In this document: piece by piece, positions 53,566-62,200 of the stretch
How positions within the stretch are numbered: the first letter of the stretch is position 1
Layout of the letters: every line of letters begins with the position of its first letter
Assembly: GCF_021369635.1 (NCBI RefSeq)
Contig: NZ_JAJNBZ010000001.1
Span: forward strand, 248,001 to 312,000
Direction of reading: 5' to 3'
Origin: Paenibacillus profundus
GTDB taxonomy: Bacteria > Bacillota > Bacilli > Paenibacillales > Paenibacillaceae
Length of the DNA: 64,000 nt
Position numbers and translations under genes: made by a program
Notes under the pieces: model-generated
What the model saw: the letters and a program-made list of their open reading frames with translations, nothing else
Database searches by the model: none
What the model was told of the DNA's origin: nothing

Positions 53566-55107
53566 GTGGTAAAGAAGCTTGCTTTCTATGTGCTTATGGC
53601 GGCGCTGCTCTGCAGCCCGATATCGGCCGCAGCCCAAGAGGACGCCCATTCTGGGAAAGAGCATTCGAATGTTGACGCAGCCGCCATCGAGCGTTTTGTG
53701 CAGGCACAGCTCGAGAATGCGCAAAGTCCCGGCGCCGCGGTCGTCATCGTGAGCGGGAATCGGGTGGTGTATGCCAAGGGCTTCGGGGTGGCCGACCGGG
53801 AAGCTGGAATTCCGGCAACAAGCTCTACCTTGTTTGAATTGGGCTCGACCTCCAAGGCATTTACCGGCCTGGCTTTATTGCAGCTGGAGCAGCAGGGCGC
53901 GCTGCGTCTGGACGACCCGGTAACCCGCTACATTCCGTGGTTGCAGCTGACCTACAAAGGACAAGCGGCAAACGTGACACTCGCCCACTTGCTGCATCAT
54001 ACGAGCGGTGTGCCGTTCGCTTCGCTCGCTTCCATTCCGATCGATTCAGGAGAGCAGGCGCTGGAGCAGACGGTGAGAGCACTGTCAGGAGCGGAGCTGG
54101 ATGACCGTCCGGGAGGCAGATATCAATATGCCACGATCAATTACGACGTTTTGGGGCTGGTCATTCAGCAAGTGTCTGGCATGTCCTATGAAGCTTATAT
54201 GTCCCAGATGCTGCAGCGTCTTGGGATGAATGACACCGTACCAGCGGCACAGTTGACCGAGCGGCAGCGGCTGGCCAAAGGATACAAGTTCGCGTTCGGT
54301 TCACCGCGCTTGTTCGAGGCTCCAGCTTACAGGGGCAACACACCTGCTGGCTACATACTCTCCAATGCGGACGATATCGGGCGGTGGCTGCTGCTTCAGC
54401 TTGGAACGGACCGCATGTCCGAAGGCGATCGAGCCATGATCGAGCGTTCTCATAGGCCTGATACGGCAGTGGTGCCGGACGTGAACCAGAACTACTATGC
54501 CGCGGGATGGTTTGTTTCGGTTGATGGGGAGGAATGGTCGCACCAAGGATCCAATCCGAATTTTTCGTCCTATTTCATCGTGAGGCCGCAGGAGCGGCTT
54601 GGCGTAGGAGTGCTCGCCAATATCAATTCCGCTTATACGTTTCACATTGGGAAAGGTTTGATGCGCTTATTGCGGGAACAAGAGCCGCCGCCCGTTGAAG
54701 CGGATTACTATCCGCAGTTAGATCGGATTGCCATGGTTGCGCTTATTGTCATATCCGTCATCACGATCGTGCTGGCGAGTGCAGCGATTCGCATCCCGAG
54801 TCAACTGCGTCATCAGCGGCGCGCTTTCGTCCCGCCGAAAGGAAGGCGGATCATCGGCCTCGGGGCCGCGCTCTTGCTTGCCGGAGCTTACTTCTGGGGC
54901 ATTGGGGGGCTGCTTGGTAAAGCCTTTGCAGGACTGCCGCTGGATGTAGTCGCGGTATGGTCGCCTGTCACCGTCATTTGGCTCGTATATGCACTCTACA
55001 TTGTCGGCGGAATCGCCTTTCTTTTCTTTATTGCAGTCTGGCTGTTTCCTGCGGGGAAGCGCAGGTCTGAACCGCTCCCGCCCATTGCTATTGAGGAGGT
55101 GAAGTGA
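53566..55107 (+). CDS. prodrug-cleaving D-Asn peptidase (ClbP/ZmaM/XcnG type)
   Basis: 513 residues. Signal peptide (1-23), serine beta-lactamase-like domain (about 35-375) and three C-terminal membrane helices (about 388-408, 427-448, 462-492): the architecture of ClbP. Catalytic SxxK is Ser94-Lys97 in GSTSKAFT; the next Tyr is in YATIN at 188, where relatives have YSN. The HQGSNPNFSSYF stretch lines the third wall. It should cleave the N-acyl-D-Asn cap on the outer membrane face. It follows the Asn NRPS by 18 bases. GTG start with AAAGGGG upstream. Confidence 0.88.
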   Translation: MVKKLAFYVLMAALLCSPISAAAQEDAHSGKEHSNVDAAAIERFVQAQLENAQSPGAAVVIVSGNRVVYAKGFGVADREAGIPATSSTLFELGSTSKAFTGLALLQLEQQGALRLDDPVTRYIPWLQLTYKGQAANVTLAHLLHHTSGVPFASLASIPIDSGEQALEQTVRALSGAELDDRPGGRYQYATINYDVLGLVIQQVSGMSYEAYMSQMLQRLGMNDTVPAAQLTERQRLAKGYKFAFGSPRLFEAPAYRGNTPAGYILSNADDIGRWLLLQLGTDRMSEGDRAMIERSHRPDTAVVPDVNQNYYAAGWFVSVDGEEWSHQGSNPNFSSYFIVRPQERLGVGVLANINSAYTFHIGKGLMRLLREQEPPPVEADYYPQLDRIAMVALIVISVITIVLASAAIRIPSQLRHQRRAFVPPKGRRIIGLGAALLLAGAYFWGIGGLLGKAFAGLPLDVVAVWSPVTVIWLVYALYIVGGIAFLFFIAVWLFPAGKRRSEPLPPIAIEEVK

Positions 55108-55839
55108 ATGAAATGCAAGCTGTTCTGCCTGCCCTATGCCGGCGGCTCCGCTACAATCTACACGCGGTGGAAGCGTCATCTGCACGACGATATTGAATTG
55201 CAGCCCATTGAACTGGCCGGACGGGGGAGAAGGCTGTCGGAGCCCCATTACGGCAGCATGGATGAGATGATTGAGGATTTATGCCGCTGCCTGGACAAAC
55301 ATTTAGACGGGTCCGACTTCGCCTTTTTCGGTCATAGCATGGGAGCGCTCGTCGCCTATGAGCTGGCGCATGCCGTCAAGCGGAGCATGGCGCGGGAGCC
55401 AGTCCATCTCTTCGTGTCAGGAACGTATCCTCCTCATGCTCAGAAGACCAATGTGCTTCATACTCTGTCCGATGCCAGGCTGCAGCAGGAAATTATGCGG
55501 TTAGGAGGAACCGAGGAAGAGGTCTTTGAGCGGGAAGAACTGTTGCGGTTGTTTTTACCGGTGCTGCGCAGAGATTTGCAGTTGGTGGAGACATACCGCT
55601 TCGAGGACAAGCCGGACCTGATTCACTGCGATATTTCCGTGCTGAACGGCAAAGAAGATACCGCCACCGAAGGATTCGACCTTTCGGAGTGGTCCAGATA
55701 TGGCAGCCGAGCCTGTCATACCTACGAATTTGCGGGCGGTCACTTTTTCATCAATGAACATACCGTTCAGGTGGTTTCGCTCATCAATGCTGCGTTGCGC
55801 ATTCCCGTACTGCAGATGTCCACAAAAAAGGAGCTGTGA
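55108..55839 (+). CDS. type II (editing) thioesterase
   Basis: 243 residues. Alpha/beta hydrolase that removes wrong or stalled acyl groups from carrier proteins. Nucleophile Ser77 in FGHSMGAL, acid Asp184 in GKEDTAT, and His212 in GGHFF. LFCLPYAGGSA near the N-terminus is typical. Starts directly at the peptidase stop. Confidence 0.92.
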   Translation: MKCKLFCLPYAGGSATIYTRWKRHLHDDIELQPIELAGRGRRLSEPHYGSMDEMIEDLCRCLDKHLDGSDFAFFGHSMGALVAYELAHAVKRSMAREPVHLFVSGTYPPHAQKTNVLHTLSDARLQQEIMRLGGTEEEVFEREELLRLFLPVLRRDLQLVETYRFEDKPDLIHCDISVLNGKEDTATEGFDLSEWSRYGSRACHTYEFAGGHFFINEHTVQVVSLINAALRIPVLQMSTKKEL

Positions 55840-55842
55840 ACA

Positions 55843-56697
55843 ATGATACAAACCGTTGGAGTAGTCGGAGCAGGTGTAATGGGAAGCGACGTCGCCTTGG
55901 ATCTCGCTTGCTACGGATACGAGGTGGTGCTGAAGGATATTAGCGAAGACGCCGTACGGCGAGCCAAGGATAAGATTCAAACGGATTTCCGGCTGCTGAA
56001 AATGGTCAAGCCGCGGGCGAAGCAGCTTACCGTAGAGGACGTTCTCGCGCGGATTACATTTACCACTGCCTACGATGATTTCGGGCGCGTGCAGTTCGTC
56101 GTCGAGAACATTACAGAGGAATGGGAGCGGAAGAAAGCGGTGTACACGGAGCTGGCCGAGGCATGCGGCTTACATACGTACTACGCTGTAAATACGAGCT
56201 GCATTTCCATTACGAAGGTGGGCGCATTGATGCCCAGACCAGACAACGTTATCGGCATGCATTTCATGAACCCGGTCCCGATGAAGGAGCTCGTCGAAGT
56301 TATCCGGGGAGAGCATACGTCGGACGAGACCGTTGCTTGTGGGGTGCAGTTTTTGAAATCGTTCGATAAGGTCCCGGTGGTTGTCAACGATTTTCCCGGC
56401 TTCGTTACGAACCGTGTCCTCATGCTGACGATCAACGAATGCGTCTGGGCCATTCAGGATCGGGTAGCCGAGCCGCAGGATGTCGATAAAATTTTCCGTC
56501 TCGGCTTCGGTCATAAGATGGGACCGCTTGCTACCTGCGATTTGATTGGCTTGGATACAATCCTCAATTCGCTGCTCGTATTGTATGACAGCTATAAGGA
56601 TCCGAAGTTTCGGCCTTGCCCGCTGCTTGTGAAGATGGTAGATGCCGGATATTTGGGCAAAAAATCGGGAAAAGGATTTTTTGAGTACAGCTTGTAG
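55843..56697 (+). CDS. 3-hydroxyacyl-CoA dehydrogenase-like enzyme (extender-unit pathway)
   Basis: 284 residues. Rossmann GVVGAGVMGSDVALDL, the catalytic His in GMHFMNPVPMKELVEV, and a helical C-terminal domain. In the zwittermicin and FK520 pathways the homologue (ZmaG, FkbK) oxidises the C3 alcohol of glyceryl-ACP to the aldehyde. AAAAAGGAG precedes the ATG. It begins a four-gene run of the same pathway. Confidence 0.9.
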   Translation: MIQTVGVVGAGVMGSDVALDLACYGYEVVLKDISEDAVRRAKDKIQTDFRLLKMVKPRAKQLTVEDVLARITFTTAYDDFGRVQFVVENITEEWERKKAVYTELAEACGLHTYYAVNTSCISITKVGALMPRPDNVIGMHFMNPVPMKELVEVIRGEHTSDETVACGVQFLKSFDKVPVVVNDFPGFVTNRVLMLTINECVWAIQDRVAEPQDVDKIFRLGFGHKMGPLATCDLIGLDTILNSLLVLYDSYKDPKFRPCPLLVKMVDAGYLGKKSGKGFFEYSL

Positions 56698-56710
56698 GGA
56701 GGGAAAAGCG

Positions 56711-57775
56711 ATGGACAAGGCTACGGAAAAGGCAAAGGAAATTAAATGCATTGTATGGGATCTGGACCATACGATGTGGGATGGTATTTTGTTGGAGTCA
56801 GGCGAGGTTATGCTGAAGCCGCATATGCGAGACATTCTCGCGGAGCTGGACTCGCGCGGCATCCTGCATTCGATCGCGAGCAGAAATGATGCGGAGCACG
56901 CGATGGACAAATTGCGTGAACTCGGCATCGCCTCGTATTTTCTATATCCCGAAATCAACTGGGGTGCCAAATCGACGTCAATCGAGAAAATATGCGGCAA
57001 CTTGAACATCGGCATGGACACGATTCTGTTCATCGACGACCAGCCCTTCGAACGTGATGAGGTGCAAAGCGTACATCCCGAGGTGGCTTGCATGGATGCT
57101 GCGACATACGAAACGCTGCTTGCGCATCCGCGTCTAAATCCCCGGTTCATTACGGAAGACTCGACGCGGCGTCGTGCCATGTATATGGAGGACATGCAGC
57201 GCAAGCAGGAAGAAGAATCGTTTGCAGGACCTCAAGAAGCGTTTCTGAGCTCACTCGGCATGCGCTTTGTCATAAGCGAGGCGAGGGAGGAGGACTTAAA
57301 ACGGGCGGAGGAGCTGACCGTCCGCACCAATCAGTTGAATGCGACAGGCTATACGTACAGCTACGAGGAGCTGGATAAGATTAGACAGTCTCCGGACTAT
57401 ATGCTGCTGGTGTGCGAGTTGACGGATAAATACGGCTCATACGGCAAGATCGGACTTGCGCTGCTCGAATTGAAGGAAAGCTATTGGCATTTGAAATTGC
57501 TGCTGATGTCTTGCAGGGTGATGTCCCGCGGTGTGGGCACCGTCATGCTCACCTATATTATGCAGCAGGCGAAAAGCGAAGGAAAAGCACTGCGAGCCGA
57601 CTTCAAACAGACGGATCGCAACAGGATGATGTACGTTACCTACCGTTTCGCTAACTTTGTGGAAGTTGCCAACGACGGCCAGGGGAATATTTTGTTTGAA
57701 AACGATCTGAATCAAATTCAACCGTTCCCGCCTTATATCGAGGTGAAGGTGACGGTTGCAGGGAGAAAGGGGTAA
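56711..57775 (+). CDS. FkbH-like glyceryl-ACP synthase
   Basis: 354 residues. HAD-type phosphatase N-terminus with DLDHTMWDG (family usually DLDNTLWGG) and FIDDQPFERDEV, and a GNAT-like C-terminus. FkbH loads D-1,3-bisphosphoglycerate onto an ACP and dephosphorylates it. ATG 56711 has GGGAGGG upstream. It makes the first intermediate, with the ACP gene following after 5 bases. Confidence 0.92.
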   Translation: MDKATEKAKEIKCIVWDLDHTMWDGILLESGEVMLKPHMRDILAELDSRGILHSIASRNDAEHAMDKLRELGIASYFLYPEINWGAKSTSIEKICGNLNIGMDTILFIDDQPFERDEVQSVHPEVACMDAATYETLLAHPRLNPRFITEDSTRRRAMYMEDMQRKQEEESFAGPQEAFLSSLGMRFVISEAREEDLKRAEELTVRTNQLNATGYTYSYEELDKIRQSPDYMLLVCELTDKYGSYGKIGLALLELKESYWHLKLLLMSCRVMSRGVGTVMLTYIMQQAKSEGKALRADFKQTDRNRMMYVTYRFANFVEVANDGQGNILFENDLNQIQPFPPYIEVKVTVAGRKG

Positions 57776-57780
57776 AAGCG

Positions 57781-58032
57781 ATGGAAAACAAGCAAAAAAT
57801 TCGCGATTTTATTGAAAGCAATCTGGTTGTATTCGAGGATGAGGCGGTGTTCTCCGACGACGATCATATTTTTCAAATGGGCTTCGTCAATTCCTTGTTC
57901 GCGATGAAGCTGCTCGGCTATATCGAGCAAGAGTTCGGGATTACGGTCGGGAACGAAGATTTGGATATCGCCAATTTCAGCACGCTCAATAACATCGTAA
58001 GGCTAATCGAAAAGCATAAGCAGGAGGTGTAA
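57781..58032 (+). CDS. free-standing acyl carrier protein for the extender unit
   Basis: 83 residues. Carries the C3 unit on phosphopantetheine at the Ser in GFVNSLFAMKLL; the usual Asp before Ser is Asn here. Placed between the FkbH-like and acyl-CoA dehydrogenase genes, as FkbJ-type ACPs are. Confidence 0.9.
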   Translation: MENKQKIRDFIESNLVVFEDEAVFSDDDHIFQMGFVNSLFAMKLLGYIEQEFGITVGNEDLDIANFSTLNNIVRLIEKHKQEV

Positions 58033-58035
58033 GCG

Positions 58036-59217
58036 ATGAGTGTTCACACATGCGCTTCATCTGCCCGAATTTTGGAGGAAGCCAAGCAGTTTGCAGCCGA
58101 GGAGATTCGGCCGCTCGCGGCAGAGATCGATGTCAAGGGCGAGCTTCCGCGCAGCTTGATCGATAATATGGCGCAACGGGGGTATTTGGCGGCCAGCTGG
58201 CCGGAGGAATACGGCGGCTTGGGGCTGGATCCGGTGACATACGGATTATTTACGGAGCAGATCGGAAAAGCATGCAGCAACACGAGGGCACTGCTTACGG
58301 TGCAAACCTCGCTGCTGGGGGAGACCATGCTGAGGTTCGGCACTGATGCACAGAAGCGGATCTGGTTGCCACAGATGGCACGGGCGGGGAAGCTGGGGGC
58401 GTTTGCCCTGTCCGAGCCGAATGTGGGCTCGGATGCGAAAAATGTGCAAACCACGTACCGGAAAGAGGGCGACCGGTACATATTGAACGGCAGCAAGAAG
58501 TGGATATCGTTTGCCGCAATCGCTGATTTTTTCGTCGTTATCGCCTCCGATACGAATGGACAGATAACGTCATTCATCGTCGAGCGGGAACGCGAGGGCG
58601 TGCACACGATCCCGATGACAGGCATGCTCGGCAACCGCGCGGTTCATATCGCCGAAATTCGCCTCGATGAAGTGGAGGTTCCAGCAGAGAACGTGCTCGG
58701 CAACGTGGGGGGTGGCTTCACTTATATTGTGTCCACAGCGCTGGATCACGGCCGTTACAGCATCGCATGGGCGGGAGTGGCGATTGCGGCCGAAGCGCTG
58801 GAGGCGATGGTCACGTATGCTCGGTCTCGATCCCAATTCGGCGAGAAGCTGCACCATTTCCAATTGGTCAAAGGAATGATTGGGGATGCGGTCACCAAGG
58901 TGCATGCCGCCCGTTCGCTTTGTCTCGCCGCGGGGGAAATGCGCAGAAGCGGAGCGGCCGATGCGATTCACGAAACGGCGATCGCCAAGTATTTCACATC
59001 GAAAGTTGCGGTGGAAGTGACCAACGATACCGTTCAAATCCACGGAGGCAACGGCTGCCGCAACGAATATCCAGCGGAGCGGCTGTTCCGTGAAGCGAAG
59101 GTGCTTGAAATCATTGAAGGCACCAGTCAAATTCAGCAGCAGGTCATTTCCCAATACGGACTGCGCAAGTATGCGGTGAAAAAGCAGAAGGCAATCCGAA
59201 CAAGAAAGGATGCGTGA
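58036..59217 (+). CDS. acyl-CoA dehydrogenase-like oxidase of the extender pathway
   Basis: 393 residues. FAD enzyme of the acyl-CoA dehydrogenase fold. FALSEPNVGSDA, catalytic Glu in EIIEGTSQIQQQ, and IHGGNGC are visible. Homologues (FkbI, ZmaE) oxidise the aldehyde to the carboxylate, giving hydroxymalonyl-ACP. No O-methyltransferase is adjacent, so the methoxy form is not expected. It overlaps the next gene. Confidence 0.88.
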   Translation: MSVHTCASSARILEEAKQFAAEEIRPLAAEIDVKGELPRSLIDNMAQRGYLAASWPEEYGGLGLDPVTYGLFTEQIGKACSNTRALLTVQTSLLGETMLRFGTDAQKRIWLPQMARAGKLGAFALSEPNVGSDAKNVQTTYRKEGDRYILNGSKKWISFAAIADFFVVIASDTNGQITSFIVEREREGVHTIPMTGMLGNRAVHIAEIRLDEVEVPAENVLGNVGGGFTYIVSTALDHGRYSIAWAGVAIAAEALEAMVTYARSRSQFGEKLHHFQLVKGMIGDAVTKVHAARSLCLAAGEMRRSGAADAIHETAIAKYFTSKVAVEVTNDTVQIHGGNGCRNEYPAERLFREAKVLEIIEGTSQIQQQVISQYGLRKYAVKKQKAIRTRKDA

Positions 59218-62200
59218 CGATGTGAAGGAACCGCAAAAATTGGACAAAAGCAACGTTGAAGATATTTTGGCTTTGACCCCGATGCAGGCAGGAATGCTGC
59301 TCCAATATTTGAAAGATCCGGACACTACGCAATATGTGGAGTTGATCGAGCTAGAAATAAGCGGGGAAATCGACAAACCGTGGTTTGAACAAGCGTGGGC
59401 ATACGTCGTGCAGGCCAACGAGGTGCTGCGAGTATTGTTCCGGTGGGAAGAGGTGAACCGGCCCGTTCAAATTGTGCTGAAGCAGCATCGTCCCATCATT
59501 CGTTATGAGAATTACGCCAATTTGGATGAGGAGACCCGGACGCGCCTGATCGCAGCGCGAGTCGCAGCCGACAAACAGGAGAAATTCAAGCTGGACCAAG
59601 TGCCGTTCCGGCTGACGCTGTGCAAGCAGACAGAGCGGAAGCATACGCTGCTGATGAGCTTTCACCATATTTTATTTGATGGCTGGAGCACCGGCATCCT
59701 GTTGAAGGAGTGGCTGAGCGCCTATCGCATGCTGGCAAAGGGGCAGAAGCCGAATTTGCCGCCAAAGCCGCGATTCAAGCAGTTCGTCTCGTTGTTGCAG
59801 CAGCAGGACAAGAAAAAGCAGGAGAGCTATTGGAGCCGGTATTTGCAGGAGGTACAGAACAAGCCCATTCCGGTATCGAGAAGCGGAGGAAGCTTAGAAA
59901 AAGCGGTTATGGCCGTGCACACGGAAAAAAGGAACGAGACATTTACTGCGGAGCTGCGTCGGTTTGTCCGCTCAGAACAAGTGACGCAAGCGGCGCTTTT
60001 TTATACCGCTTGGGGCCTTTTGCTGCAGCATTATACCAATAGTGACGACGTATTGTTCGGTACCACTGTGTCGGGGCGCGACACGAGCATCCCTGGAATG
60101 GAGCTTATGGTCGGCTTGTTTATCAATACGCTGCCGCTCCGCATGAAGGCTGGGCCCGAGGACGGCCTGTCCAATCTCTTAGCAGAAGTGAACCGCTCCA
60201 TTCAAGCGAGCGAAGAACATGCAGGTACTTCCTTGACGGATATTAAAGCACATGGGCGGTTGCGGGCGGAAGGCAGTCCGTTCGATTCGCTCGTGGTGGT
60301 GGAGAACTATCCGTTGGATGAGGCCGTTACAAGCACCGACGGACCGCTTGCGATTGATTCCCATCATACCGAGGAAGAAACCGAATTTGATTTGACAGTC
60401 CGCATTACTGTGACCGATGAACTTGAAATGACCTTCGCTTATAACAAACAGGCGCATCGCGTCGATATGGTGGAGAAGCTGGCTCTTCATTACCTATATA
60501 TCATTGAACAAATCATCCAAGCCTCCACCCAAGTTACGGCTTACCGCGAAATGAGGCTGAAGGATATCGGCATTCTTACCGGAGAAGAGCGGCAGCAAAT
60601 TCGGCATTTCAATCTGACAACCGTAAATTATCCGAGCGAGAAGACCATTCACGAGTTGTTCGAGGAACAGGCGCGGTTATCGCCTGAGGGCACAGCCGTC
60701 ATGGATGAACGGCGATCTTATACATACCGTGAGCTTAACGAACAGGCCAACCGGATTGCCCGCGCGCTGCGGACGGATGGGATGGAACGCGGCCAAGTTG
60801 TTGGATTGATGGCGCATCGGTCCACAGAAATGATTGCCGGTATACTCGGCATTCTTAAAGCGGGAGGCGCCTACTTGCCGCTTGACTCTGCTCATCCTGC
60901 TGAACGGATCGCCTACATGCTGAAGGATGGGCAGGTGCGCACGGTTCTGGCCTCTCCCGGTCTTGAGGCGCTCGCACCGGAGCATGTGGAAGTGCAGGTG
61001 CTTGATGAAGCGCTTCTCCATTATGGCGCGGCAGATGACATGACACCAGTGAACGGGCCGGAGCATCCGGCATACGTCATGTACACCTCCGGCTCGACCG
61101 GCACTCCGAAGGGCGTGATGGTGGGTCATCGCAATGTCGTGCGGCTGGTCCAGAATACGAACTATGTGCAGGTGGAACCGGGAGATTGCATGCTTCAGGC
61201 AGGGGCCATCGGCTTCGATGCCCTGACGTTCGAGGTGTTCGGCGCGTTGTTGAACGGGGCAAGCTTGCATATTGCGGACAAGCATACATTGCTTGACAGC
61301 GGCAGGCTGGATGCTTTTTTGCGCACGCGCGTCATAACGGTGGCGCTGCTGACTCCGGCATTGTTCAACCAGTTGGCGCAGCAGAGGCCGGAGATGTTTG
61401 CCTGTGTGCGGCACCTCATCGTCGGCGGCGATGTATTGTCACCGAAGCACATTCAAGCGGTTCAACAAGCTTGTCCTAACCTCACGATTTGGAACGCATA
61501 CGGCCCTACGGAGAACACGGTCATCTCGACCTGCTTCCGCATCGACAGCGAATACGACGAACATATTCCGATTGGTCCTCCGATCAGCAATTCCACAGCC
61601 TATATCGTTGATCGCTACGATAACCTGCTGCCAATAGGAGTTCCCGGTGAGTTGATCGTGGGCGGGGACGGGGTAGCGCTCGGCTACTTGAATCAGCCTG
61701 AGCTGACAGCGGAGAAATTCGTGCCGGATATGTTCCGCGCTAGAGGCGTCATGTACCGGACGGGGGATATGGCGCGTTGGCAGGAGGACGGCAGCATTGA
61801 ATATTTGGGGCGGATTGATCAACAGGTGAAAATTCGCGGGCATCGCATTGAAATCGGCGAAATCGAGACGATGCTTCTGCAGCATAACTTGATACAAGAA
61901 GCGGCGGTAACGGCACAGAAGCGGGGCGTTCAGACCGAATTGTGCGCGTATGTGGCCGCTTCCGAGGAGGTGCCGGTGTCCGAGCTGCGGGCGCATCTGG
62001 CCGCGAAATTGCCGGACTACATGATTCCGTCATATTTTGTCCAGCTGGACAAAATTCCGCTTACACCGAATGGCAAGCTGGATCGGAAGGCGCTGCCCGC
62101 GCCTGCGGAGCATGCCCGCCATGCTCATGATGCGGTGATGCCAAGGACACAGCTGGAGCAGTTGATCGCGGAAGCATGGAAAGCTGTGCTCGAATTGGAT

